In this document: piece by piece, positions 50,122 to 58,193 of the stretch
How the letters are laid out: every line of letters begins with the position of its first letter
How positions within the stretch are numbered: position 1 is the first letter of the stretch
Assembly (NCBI GenBank): GCA_965214945.1
Contig: OZ244029.1
Location: 1,550,001-1,614,000, forward strand
DNA: 64,000 nucleotides
From: JAAXHB01 sp965214945
GTDB lineage: Bacteria; Actinomycetota; Acidimicrobiia; Acidimicrobiales; Aldehydirespiratoraceae
Direction of reading: 5' to 3'
Made by a program: the position numbers and the translations under genes
Notes under the pieces: generated by a model
The model's database searches: none
Seen by the model: the letters and a program-made list of their open reading frames with translations, nothing else
What the model was told of the DNA's origin: nothing

Positions 50122-52026
50122 ATGCCCGAAGCCGACCGACGCCAGCGGCCGGAGCCGACTGAGGCGATGACTGAGCCAGTCCGCGTAGCAAACTGCTCCG
50201 GCTTCTATGGCGACCGGCTCGCAGCCGCGGCCGAGATGGTGCGCGGCGGCCCGATCGACTTCCTAACGGGTGACTGGCTCGCTGAGCTGACCATGCTGAT
50301 TCTGGCGCGCACCCGCGCCCGCCGCCCCTCAGGCGGCTACGCACGCAGCTTCGTCCGTCAGATGGAGCAGGTGATGGGTGAATGCCTCGACCGCGGCATC
50401 AGAGTCGTTTCCAACGCGGGCGGGCTCGATCCAGCCGGCTGCGCGGGCGCGGTTGCCGAAGTGGCCGACCGACTGGGCCTGAGCCCTGAGATCGCGTTCG
50501 TCAGCGGCGACGACCTGCTGGCGCGGCTCGCCCCGGACGCGGCCGACCGTGTGACGCTTTGTGACTTTCGCACCGGCAAGCCGATCGTCGATGCCAGCTC
50601 CTTCATCACCGCCAACGCCTACCTGGGTGCCTGGGGCATCGTCGAAGCCCTGAACCGCGGCGCCGACATCGTGATAACCGGGCGGATCACCGATGCGGCG
50701 GTGGTGTGCGGTCCGGCGGCGTGGCATCATGGCTGGCGCCCCGACGACCTCAACGAGCTGGCCGGGGCAGTGGTCGCCGGTCACGTGATTGAGTGCGGCA
50801 CGCAGGCCACCGGCGGCAACTACTCGTTCTTCACCGAGGTCGGCGGCCTGGCCCACGCCGGGTTCCCCTGGGCGGAAATAGCCTCCGACGGCTCTTCCGT
50901 GATAGGAAAGCACGACGGCACGGGCGGAGCGGTGACGGTAGGCACTGTCACAGCGCAGCTCCTTTATGAGATCGATGCTCCGGCATATCTAGGGCCCGAC
51001 GTGACCGCCCGCTTCGACACGATCCGCCTGCGCCAGACTGCGCCCGACCGAGTGCGCATCTCCTCGGTGCGGGGCGAGCCGCCACCCGCCTGCCTGAAGG
51101 TCGCGCTGAATCAGCTGGGCGGTTTCCGCAGCGACATCACAGCCGCTCTCACAGGGCTCGACATCGACGCAAAAGCCGAACTCGTCGAGCGGGCGTTCTG
51201 GCGGGCGTGCCCGCACCGCCCCGACGAGTACGACAAGGTGGTCACACAGCTGATCCGCACCACCAAGCCCGACCCGGAGTCAAATGAGGAGGCCGTTTCG
51301 CTGTGGCGACTGTCGGTGTTCGATTCCGACGAGCGCAAGCTAGGCCGCATTCTGTCGAACGCCCTCAATGAACTGGCTCTGGCAACGATCCCGGGCATGT
51401 TCTGGACGGGCGTAGGCACCAAGGCCCGGGCCTTCGGCGTGTACCGCCCCGCGCTGGTGCCTGCGGAGCAGGTCCCGCAGTACGTGACGCTACTCAGCGG
51501 TGAGACCACCGCAGTCGACTCCGACTACAGCACAGCCGGTGGTGAACCGCGCCATGCGCCCGGCGTTGGCGATGGCGACGAACCGAACGGCTCGCCCGAA
51601 TGCGCCGAAGGCAGCCCGACTGTGCGGGTGCCGCTAGGCCGGGTCGTCGGAGCGCGTTCCGGCGATAAGGGCGGCAACGCCAACTTGGGTGTGTTCGTCC
51701 GCTCGCAGGCGGCTTTTGACTGGCTCGACGGCTACTTGACCGTGGAGAGGCTGCAGCGGCTTCTGCCTGAGACCGAGCCGCTGGAGGTGCAGCGGCATCG
51801 CCTGGCGAACATCTGGGCTTTGAACTTCGTGATCTTCGGCGTGCTCGGCGACGGCGTGGCGTCGTCCGTCCGCCAGGACCCGCAGGCCAAGAGCCTGGGC
51901 GAGTGGCTGCGAGCTAGACATGCCGACATACCGGCCGAGCTGCTTGACCACACCGGCGCGGCCGACGCCGGCGCCGCAACCCCGGAGCGGTCGATACGTA
52001 CGCGGGCCACTGCGCAGCGAGACTGA
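50122..52026 (+). CDS. AtuA family protein (acyclic terpene utilization)
   Basis: A 634-residue AtuA homologue. N-terminal block VRVANCSGFYGDRLAAAAEMV, LTGDWLAELTMLIL, SNAGGLDPAGCAGAV, TGRITDAAVVCGPAAWHHGW and GNYSFFTEVGGLAHAGFP are typical, and the C-terminal RVVGARSGDKGGNANLGVFVRS belongs to the AtuA C-terminal domain, here in the same chain. In pseudomonads atu genes act in citronellol/geraniol degradation with a geranyl-CoA carboxylase; the preceding carboxylase subunits fit that. The exact activity of AtuA is not established. A start at ATG 50167 is an alternative. Confidence 0.85.
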   Translation: MPEADRRQRPEPTEAMTEPVRVANCSGFYGDRLAAAAEMVRGGPIDFLTGDWLAELTMLILARTRARRPSGGYARSFVRQMEQVMGECLDRGIRVVSNAGGLDPAGCAGAVAEVADRLGLSPEIAFVSGDDLLARLAPDAADRVTLCDFRTGKPIVDASSFITANAYLGAWGIVEALNRGADIVITGRITDAAVVCGPAAWHHGWRPDDLNELAGAVVAGHVIECGTQATGGNYSFFTEVGGLAHAGFPWAEIASDGSSVIGKHDGTGGAVTVGTVTAQLLYEIDAPAYLGPDVTARFDTIRLRQTAPDRVRISSVRGEPPPACLKVALNQLGGFRSDITAALTGLDIDAKAELVERAFWRACPHRPDEYDKVVTQLIRTTKPDPESNEEAVSLWRLSVFDSDERKLGRILSNALNELALATIPGMFWTGVGTKARAFGVYRPALVPAEQVPQYVTLLSGETTAVDSDYSTAGGEPRHAPGVGDGDEPNGSPECAEGSPTVRVPLGRVVGARSGDKGGNANLGVFVRSQAAFDWLDGYLTVERLQRLLPETEPLEVQRHRLANIWALNFVIFGVLGDGVASSVRQDPQAKSLGEWLRARHADIPAELLDHTGAADAGAATPERSIRTRATAQRD

Positions 52027-52027
52027 C

Positions 52028-52881
52028 GTGACGGGCTCGGGCACCACAACGCTGCGCGATCTAGTGGGCGACCTGCAAGACGAACAGCGCTCACTCGAAG
52101 GCGTGGCGAAGAAGCTGGACGACCGCCAGTGGGATCTTCCCACGGCTAGCCCCCGCTGGACCGTGACCGACCAGATCGGACATCTGCGCTACTTCGACCG
52201 CGCCGCGGCTTTGGCGGTTTGCGAACCGCAGGCCTTCAAAGCGGCCGTAATCACGCTGTGGGAGGCCGGAGTCCGAGGCAACAAGGCGGTCGACGAACTC
52301 ACCCTCGCCGGCTTCCGCCGGCTTCCGCCGCGGGAGCGCCTCGACGCCTGGCGCGACGGCCGGGAGAGGCTCGCAAGAGCGCTCAACGGCTTAGAGGAGG
52401 ACTCCCGCGTTGCCTGGTACGGGCCCTCGATGGGCGCCAAGTCGTTCGTCACAGCGCGGCTGATGGAGGCGTGGGCTCACGGTCACGACGTGTGCGAAGC
52501 CGTCGGCGCCCGGCGCGAGCCCACAGACCGGCTTCGCCATATCGCTCAGCTCGGCTACATCACCCGGGGTTGGTCGTATGTGAACAGGGCCTTCAACCGC
52601 CTGAGAGCGACGTGTTCGTGGAGCTGAGCGCCCCCTCAGGCACCGTCTGGACCTGGGGAGACCCGGAAGCCGCCGGAGACGAGCGCGTGCGCGGCTCGGC
52701 GTTGGACTTCTGCCTTGTGGTCACCCAGCGCGGCAGCCTCGCTGACACCGCGCTGGAAGTCTCGGGCAAGCTGGCCAGCGAGTGGATGGTAATCGCCCAG
52801 GCGTTCGCGGGTCCGCCCACCGACGGGCCCGCACCGACAGGGTCAGCAAGCCTTCCAACGGCCGCCCGGAGGCGACCATGA
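52028..52881 (+). CDS. TIGR03084 family metal-binding (DinB-like) protein, frameshifted
   Basis: The first part is read from GTG 52028 in one frame (DLQDEQRSLEGVAKKLDD, then PRWTVTDQIGHLRYFDRAAAL, later VTARLMEAWAHGHDVCEA and LRHIAQLGYITRGWSYVNRAF). Near 52600 the sequence must shift by one base to continue as ESDVFVELSAPSGTVWTWG, then GSALDFCLVVTQRGSL and MVIAQAFAGPP, ending at the TGA 52879-52881. Both halves match the TIGR03084 family in order. One base lost in the CCGCC run would explain it. Without correction the N-terminal frame stops at 52627. The TGA overlaps the ATG of the enoyl-CoA hydratase gene. It is a sequencing error or a broken gene. Confidence 0.75.
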
Positions 52882-53684
52882 CCGTCATCGACGCGGCTCT
52901 CGACGGCGAAGTGCTGACGGTGACGCTGGCCGATGAAGCGAACCGCAACGCCCTGAGCCGCCGCCTGCTCGCGGAGCTGACCGCCGTGCTGGACGGCGCC
53001 GACGCGAACGACGCGGTGCGCGTGGTGGTGCTGACCAACTCAGGGCGGGTTTTTTGCTCCGGAGCAGACCTGCGCGAAGCCAGCGCGCCCCAAGACTCGG
53101 CACAAGCCGGCAGAGCTGTCGACACCCCCAAAGCCCGAGACCTCTTCGGGCGCTTCCGCCGGTCGCCGAAGCCGTACATAGGCCGCATCGGCGGGCATTG
53201 CGTGGCAGGCGGCATGGGCCTCGCGGCCGCCATGGACATCTCAGTCGCCCGCGACGACGCCAAGTTCGGCTTCACCGAGGTACGCGTCGGCGTTGCGCCC
53301 GCGATGATCTCAGTTCTGTGCCTGCCGAAGATGCGCCATGCGGATGCCAGCGCTGCGTTCTTGCGCGGCAACAGATTCTCAGCTGCTGAGGCGGCGCGCA
53401 TGGGCCTGATCAACGCGGCCGTGCCTGCCGAGCAGCTCAACTCCGAGGTGGACGCCGTCATCTCCGACCTGCTCGAAGGCGGCCCAGCTGCGCTCGCAGC
53501 GTCCAAACAGCTCCTCCGCCGGGTGCCGAAGCTGAGCTTCGATGAGGGCCTCGACTGGACAGAGCAGCTCTCAGCGAGCCTGTTCGCCGGCAGTGAGGCC
53601 GCAGAAGGCATGTCCGCGTTCTTGCAGAAGCGCCGCCCTGCCTGGGCGCAAGCCGGCAAGGGCGGCCGCGGCGCGAAACGATGA
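52878..53684 (+). CDS. enoyl-CoA hydratase/isomerase family protein
   Basis: A 268-residue crotonase-type protein: NRNALSRRLLAELTAVLD, VVVLTNSGRVFCSGADLREAS (first oxyanion block), IGGHCVAGGMGLAAAMDIS (second block), and GFTEVRVGVAPAMISVL. The start ATG 52878 overlaps the preceding TGA (ATGA). As part of the carboxylase/AtuA cluster it is the probable hydratase (AtuE-like or methylglutaconyl-CoA hydratase-like) of the pathway. No alternative family is likely. Confidence 0.87.
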   Translation: MTVIDAALDGEVLTVTLADEANRNALSRRLLAELTAVLDGADANDAVRVVVLTNSGRVFCSGADLREASAPQDSAQAGRAVDTPKARDLFGRFRRSPKPYIGRIGGHCVAGGMGLAAAMDISVARDDAKFGFTEVRVGVAPAMISVLCLPKMRHADASAAFLRGNRFSAAEAARMGLINAAVPAEQLNSEVDAVISDLLEGGPAALAASKQLLRRVPKLSFDEGLDWTEQLSASLFAGSEAAEGMSAFLQKRRPAWAQAGKGGRGAKR

Positions 53685-53760
53685 GACCGCCAGGCAGACA
53701 CGGTGCGAACGATGAACTGCGCACGATTAACCACCTGGCAGACACCGACGCGAAACGGAC
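53671..53760. repeat. echoed end of the enoyl-CoA hydratase gene
   Basis: GCGAAACGATGA (including the TGA at 53682-53684) is followed by GTGCGAACGATGA at 53704, and CGCCAGGCAGACAC by CCACCTGGCAGACAC at 53731. A last GCGAAACGGA is at 53750. This 172-base spacer before the phosphotransferase gene holds no ORF. Confidence 0.6.
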
Positions 53761-53856
53761 GCGTCGGTCGCGCGGCGGTACATAGTCTGAACCAAGCGGA
53801 CCATCCGCTCAGACGACCACAGACTCCGACCTAGACCTCGATCCAGAGAGGCAACC

Positions 53857-54954
53857 ATGGCTGAGATACTCAAGACGCTGTACACGATGACACCGGAGTG
53901 GCTAGAGACAGCCCTAACTGAGGCAGGCCACGACCCTCCTCAGATATCGTCGCTAGAAGTCCGCCCGATGGACGGCTTCACCGGCGCCATGGGTGAGGTC
54001 GGCATCGTCACAGTCACCTACAAAAACCCCACAGACCTGCCGTCGGAGTTCGTGGCCAAATGCCCCCTAGACGACGACATCGCCCGGCTCTACGCGTCGG
54101 TGATGCTCTCATACCAACGCGAAGCGGGCTTCTACCGCGACATGGCCGAGCCGGTGAGCGGCCGGGCCGGAATGACCCTGGCCCGGTGCTACGTCAACCT
54201 CTTCGACCCCGACACCCACGACGCCACGCTGGTGATTGAGCGAATCCACCCAGCAGAGAAGGGTGACATCCTGAAAGGCACATCCTTCGAGCGCATGCGC
54301 GCCCTGGTGGCCCAGCTGGCACGCATGCACGCCGCGTACTGGATGGACGAGACCCTGGCCAACCATGACTGGATCATCGACTGGAACGCGCCCTCGCTGC
54401 GGTTGGGCATCCCGTTCACCATCGATTCATGGGGCAAGCGCGATACCCACTTCAGAGACTTCTACCCCGACGACCTGGCCGATCTGATCACGGCCGTCTG
54501 GATGCCCGACATCGAAGGGTGGCTCAACCGCCTCGCGGCCCGGCCCTGGACCTTCATCCACATGGACTACGAACTCGACAACATGCTGTTCCGGGACGAC
54601 GGCCCGGTGATTGTGGATTGGCAGACAGGGATGCGCTCCTTCCCGGGCCACGACCTCGGATGGCTGTTCCTGTGCAGCCACAACGAAGAGACCCTGACCC
54701 GCGAGACGGATCTGATCGACTGCTACCTGGCTGAACTGGCCGCAGCGGGTGGACCAGAATGGAGCACCGAAGATCTGATCGAAGACTTGGCCTGGAGCGC
54801 GTTCCTGGCTTGCTCCACCTCGCATGTGCCCTACACCAACGCCCTCGGCGCTGGCCACGACCGGGCTCTGCGGAGATTCGAAGCCATGCTTCGAGGTGCT
54901 ATCGCCGCTGCAGAGCGCTGGGAAACCATCGAGCGAATTAGCGCCGTCGCCTGA
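53857..54954 (+). CDS. phosphotransferase family protein
   Basis: A 365-residue kinase-like fold protein of the aminoglycoside phosphotransferase / ecdysteroid-kinase-like group. The catalytic loop TFIHMDYELDNMLFRDD (H-x-D-x4-N) and the metal block VIVDWQTGMRSFPGHDLGWL are intact, and ARMHAAYW appears upstream. A good Shine-Dalgarno (AGAGAGG) precedes the ATG at 53857. In actinobacteria such proteins often accompany acyl-CoA dehydrogenases in lipid or sterol degradation. The substrate is unknown. Confidence 0.85.
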   Translation: MAEILKTLYTMTPEWLETALTEAGHDPPQISSLEVRPMDGFTGAMGEVGIVTVTYKNPTDLPSEFVAKCPLDDDIARLYASVMLSYQREAGFYRDMAEPVSGRAGMTLARCYVNLFDPDTHDATLVIERIHPAEKGDILKGTSFERMRALVAQLARMHAAYWMDETLANHDWIIDWNAPSLRLGIPFTIDSWGKRDTHFRDFYPDDLADLITAVWMPDIEGWLNRLAARPWTFIHMDYELDNMLFRDDGPVIVDWQTGMRSFPGHDLGWLFLCSHNEETLTRETDLIDCYLAELAAAGGPEWSTEDLIEDLAWSAFLACSTSHVPYTNALGAGHDRALRRFEAMLRGAIAAAERWETIERISAVA

Positions 54955-55034
54955 GCGCGCCGCGCTCTGCTCGAGTCCGACCGCTGCGCCGTGCCTTCAC
55001 AGATAGACGGTCAGAATTCACAAGAGGGGGCTTC

Positions 55035-56123
55035 ATGAAAGGCCTGATACTCGAGGGCAACACCGAGGACAGCGTGCGGCTGTCTGACGAGATAGAACTC
55101 ACCGGCGGGCTCAAGCCCCGCCAGGTGCTGGTGGAAATAAGAGCCGCAGGCGTATGCGGCAGCGACCTCAGCTGCGTCCACGGTAAGTACTACATGCCCA
55201 CTCCGCTGGTGCCGGGCCACGAGGCTGCCGGCATGGTGCTGGAGACCGGCTCGGCCGTCACCTACTGTCAGACGGGAGATCACGTAATCCTGTCCACCTT
55301 CGACAACTGCGGCCACTGTGCCGACTGCGAAGGCGGCAACCCCGGCAACTGCGCGGTGTCGATGGGCGGATTGCGCCAGCCGTATTCTGAGGCCGGGCGC
55401 CCTATCTACAATTTCGCCAACATCGGGGCGTTCGTTCAGCAGACCGTCGTAAGCGAGAACCAGTGCATCCCGATCCCGCCGGAGATGCCGCTCACCGCGG
55501 CCGCGCTGATCGGCTGCGGGGTGGTGACCGGCGCCGGGGCGGTGTTCAACCGGGCTCAGGTTCGCCTCGGCGACACCGTGGCAGTGATCGGCGCCGGCGG
55601 AGTGGGCCTCAACGTCATACAGGCGGCCCGTCTCGTGGGTGCCAGCATGATCGTGGCCATCGACCGAGCCGCGGCCAAGGAGACGCTGGCTGTCGAGTTC
55701 GGTGCCACCGACTTCCTGCTCGCCGACGGCGACGACTTCGATCCCGTGAGAGCCGTTAAGTCGCTCTGCCCCGGCGGTGTGCACCACACCTTCGAGGTGG
55801 TGGGCAGCACCAAACTGCTCGCCGACGCCATCGCTATGACTCGCCCCGGCGGCAACGTCTGTGCGGTCGGCGTGCCTGATCTCACGGCGAAGGTCACCTA
55901 TCCGTTCCAGGCACTGCACCAGAACAAGAACCTGATGGGCATCCGCGCCGGCGGCGCCAAGCCGCGCAAAGACTTCCCCATGCTCACTGATCTCTACCTT
56001 CGGGGCTGTCTCAAGCTCGATGAGATGATCTCCGACACGGCCGGCCTAGACGGCCTCCAAGGCGCGTTCGACGCTCTCAAGACCGGCGCCGGGGCGCGCA
56101 CCGTTCTGCTGCCCAACGGCTGA
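55035..56123 (+). CDS. zinc-binding alcohol dehydrogenase
   Basis: A 362-residue medium-chain dehydrogenase. The catalytic zinc site is CGSDLSCVHG and GHEAAG; the structural zinc cysteines are in CGHCADCEGGNPGNC; the nucleotide site is AVIGAGGVGLNV. It has GAGGGG-type ribosome binding just before the ATG. Substrate unknown. It stands 165 bases before the ABC importer gene, with a likely promoter between, so it may be separate from that operon. Confidence 0.92.
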   Translation: MKGLILEGNTEDSVRLSDEIELTGGLKPRQVLVEIRAAGVCGSDLSCVHGKYYMPTPLVPGHEAAGMVLETGSAVTYCQTGDHVILSTFDNCGHCADCEGGNPGNCAVSMGGLRQPYSEAGRPIYNFANIGAFVQQTVVSENQCIPIPPEMPLTAAALIGCGVVTGAGAVFNRAQVRLGDTVAVIGAGGVGLNVIQAARLVGASMIVAIDRAAAKETLAVEFGATDFLLADGDDFDPVRAVKSLCPGGVHHTFEVVGSTKLLADAIAMTRPGGNVCAVGVPDLTAKVTYPFQALHQNKNLMGIRAGGAKPRKDFPMLTDLYLRGCLKLDEMISDTAGLDGLQGAFDALKTGAGARTVLLPNG

Positions 56124-56174
56124 CTCGCGCCGCTCTCCCACCGCCGACTTCGATCGCCGGGATTCGGCCAATCC

Positions 56175-56203
56175 TTGACATGGTGCCGATATTGGTGTCT
56201 GAT
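56175..56203 (+). promoter_or_regulatory. predicted sigma-70-like promoter of the ABC/Rieske operon
   Basis: A perfect TTGACA (56175-56180), a 17-base spacer, and TCTGAT (56198-56203; four of six matches to TATAAT). The start of transcription would be near 56210, giving an untranslated leader of about 80 bases before the ATG at 56289. Confidence 0.55.
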
Positions 56204-56277
56204 GTCTAAAGCATCGGTCTGGCCACCACAGGGTTCGGGCCGCCCCATTTTCAACAGGCTCAAACAGAAACCGACAC

Positions 56278-56284
56278 AGGAGGG
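56278..56284 (+). promoter_or_regulatory. ribosome binding site of the binding-protein gene
   Basis: AGGAGGG lies four bases before the ATG at 56289, which selects this start over an upstream ATG at 56175. Confidence 0.7.
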
Positions 56285-56288
56285 CTCA

Positions 56289-57359
56289 ATGTCTGAACTG
56301 GAACTCTCACGACGCAAGCTGCTCGGCGGGGCAGCCGCCGGAGGGGCGGTGCTGCTCTCGGGCGGCGCGCTAGCCGCCTGCGGAGACGACGAGCCCTCGG
56401 CGGCACCCGCGACGACGGCTGCGCCTACTACCACCGAGGCGCCAATGAAGTCTGTCAACTTCCAGCTGAGCTGGCTCGACTCGGTGCAATTCGGCGGCTC
56501 CTACATAGCGGATGCCCGGGGCTACTACGAGCGCTTCGGCCTTGACGTCAGCCTCACTCCCGGCGGGCCCGGCGTACCGGTGGATCCGCCAGTGATAGCC
56601 GGTCAGGCCATCATGGGCATCTCGGCCGCGAACTTCGCCGGCCAGTCGGTGTCTGAGGGCGCTCCGTTCAAGATCGTGGGAGTCGCAATGCAGCGCAACC
56701 CGTTCGTGATCGCCTCGCTGACCGACAACCCGGTCAACGAGCCCGGCGACCTCGAAGGCAAGAAGCTCGGGATGGCCTTCAACAACCAGCTCGATCTCGA
56801 CCTATTGGCCAGCCTCAACGACGTCGACCTCAGCCAGGTGGAGGTGATTCCCAGCGACTACGACCCGGCGCCGCTAGTGAACGGCGAAGTCGACTGTCTG
56901 CTGTGCTGGCTGACCGACCTTCCCGTGGCCATGACCGTGCAGGGCATCGAAAACACGACCATGCTTTTTGCCGACTTCGGCTACGCGGTGCACAGCCAGA
57001 CCTACATCGTCACCGAGGACACCTTGGCCAACGACCGTGACACCGTGCTCGGGCTGCTCAGGGGGGAGATACTCGGCTGGCAGGAGTACAAGGTCAACCC
57101 GACCGCCGCTGCGAAGCTCACCATTGCGCGGTTCCCCGACGCGGGAATGGACCTGCCGACGCAGAAGCTGCAGGCCGCTGAGCAGCTCAAGATTATGTTC
57201 AGCGAAGACACCGACGAGCACGGCTTCCTGTGGTTCACCGACCAGTCCGTCCAGGACAACATCCAAACGCTGCAGGCGCTGGGCGTGACCGTCACCGCGG
57301 ATCTTTGGGACCGATCCCTTCTGGAGGAGATCTTTGCCGACGGGCCGGTGCTGGTGTGA
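56289..57359 (+). CDS. ABC transporter substrate-binding lipoprotein, NMT1/THI5/SsuA type
   Basis: A 356-residue solute-binding protein. It carries a twin-arginine-like SRRKLLGG and a lipobox ALAAC, then an acidic Ala/Thr/Pro linker. The mature domain is SsuA/THI5-like: FQLSWLDSVQFGGSYIADARGYYERFGLDV, IAGQAIMGISAANFAGQSV, LEGKKLGMAF. Such proteins deliver sulfonates, nitrate, taurine or pyrimidine precursors. The C-terminal end is duplicated across the stop. ATP-binding and permease genes follow. Confidence 0.9.
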   Translation: MSELELSRRKLLGGAAAGGAVLLSGGALAACGDDEPSAAPATTAAPTTTEAPMKSVNFQLSWLDSVQFGGSYIADARGYYERFGLDVSLTPGGPGVPVDPPVIAGQAIMGISAANFAGQSVSEGAPFKIVGVAMQRNPFVIASLTDNPVNEPGDLEGKKLGMAFNNQLDLDLLASLNDVDLSQVEVIPSDYDPAPLVNGEVDCLLCWLTDLPVAMTVQGIENTTMLFADFGYAVHSQTYIVTEDTLANDRDTVLGLLRGEILGWQEYKVNPTAAAKLTIARFPDAGMDLPTQKLQAAEQLKIMFSEDTDEHGFLWFTDQSVQDNIQTLQALGVTVTADLWDRSLLEEIFADGPVLV

Positions 57360-57373
57360 CGGTGCTCGTGTGA
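57346..57373. repeat. 14-bp tandem duplication across the stop codon
   Basis: CGGTGCTGGTGTGA (57346-57359) is followed directly by CGGTGCTCGTGTGA (57360-57373), one mismatch. The first TGA is the stop of the binding-protein gene; the second would be an in-phase tandem copy of codons LV and stop. Confidence 0.9.
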
Positions 57374-57392
57374 TGCGGCGCTGCCGCAAGCG

Positions 57393-58193
57393 GTGACCCC
57401 GCGGGGCACGCCTGTCGATGTTGTCGGAGTCGGACGCACCTTCGCTCTAGGCAAAGATGAGGTCACAGCCCTGCGGGGCTTCGACCTGCATGTGGCCGCT
57501 GGGGGCTTCTGCGCCCTGATCGGGCCGTCGGGGTGCGGCAAGTCCACGGTACTGCGCCTTGTGGCCGGGCTTGACCGGCCCGACGAGGGCAGCATCGACA
57601 TAGGCGGCGCGTCTCCCGACGAGATGCGCCGCCAGCAGCGCATCGGTGTCGCCTTTCAAGACCCGTCTCTGCTTCCGTGGCGGTCGGTGGCCGCCAACAT
57701 CCGGCTCGCGTTAGAGCTGGTCGGCCGCCGCGACTCCGACGCGGTCGACGAGCTGGTCGAGCTGGTCGGTCTCCAGGGATTCGAAAAGGCCCGGCCAGCT
57801 CAGCTCTCGGGCGGAATGCGCCAGCGGGTGGCCATCGCCCGGTCTCTGGTCACAGACCCCGACCTGCTGCTGCTCGACGAGCCCTTCGGCGCTCTCGACG
57901 CCTTGACCCGACAGCAGCTCAACGACGAGCTGCAAAGGATCTGGACGGCTCGTGGCACAACCACGGTACTGGTGACGCATTCGATACCGGAGGCGGTTTA
58001 TGCGGCCGACGAGGTGGTGGTGATGTCGCCCCGGCCGGGCCGGGTAGTGGCCCGCCACCAGGTGGTTTTCGAGCGCCCCCGGACTTCCGGCCTGCTTCTA
58101 ACCGACACCTTCCACGCGGCGGTTGAGATGGTTTCTGCCAGTCTGCACCGCTCAGAGGGCCAAGTCGTGCAACTTCACGCGGAGACGACTTGA
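57393..58193 (+). CDS. ABC transporter ATP-binding protein
   Basis: A 266-residue ATPase of the NitT/TauT (SsuB) type. Walker A GPSGCGKST, Q-loop QDPSLLPWRSV, signature LSGGMRQRVAIARSL, Walker B LLLLDEPFGALDALTR, and H-loop VTHSIPEAVYAADEV are complete. It starts at a GTG 33 bases after the binding-protein stop; the next gene begins with a TTG that overlaps its stop. Confidence 0.95.
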   Translation: MTPRGTPVDVVGVGRTFALGKDEVTALRGFDLHVAAGGFCALIGPSGCGKSTVLRLVAGLDRPDEGSIDIGGASPDEMRRQQRIGVAFQDPSLLPWRSVAANIRLALELVGRRDSDAVDELVELVGLQGFEKARPAQLSGGMRQRVAIARSLVTDPDLLLLDEPFGALDALTRQQLNDELQRIWTARGTTTVLVTHSIPEAVYAADEVVVMSPRPGRVVARHQVVFERPRTSGLLLTDTFHAAVEMVSASLHRSEGQVVQLHAETT

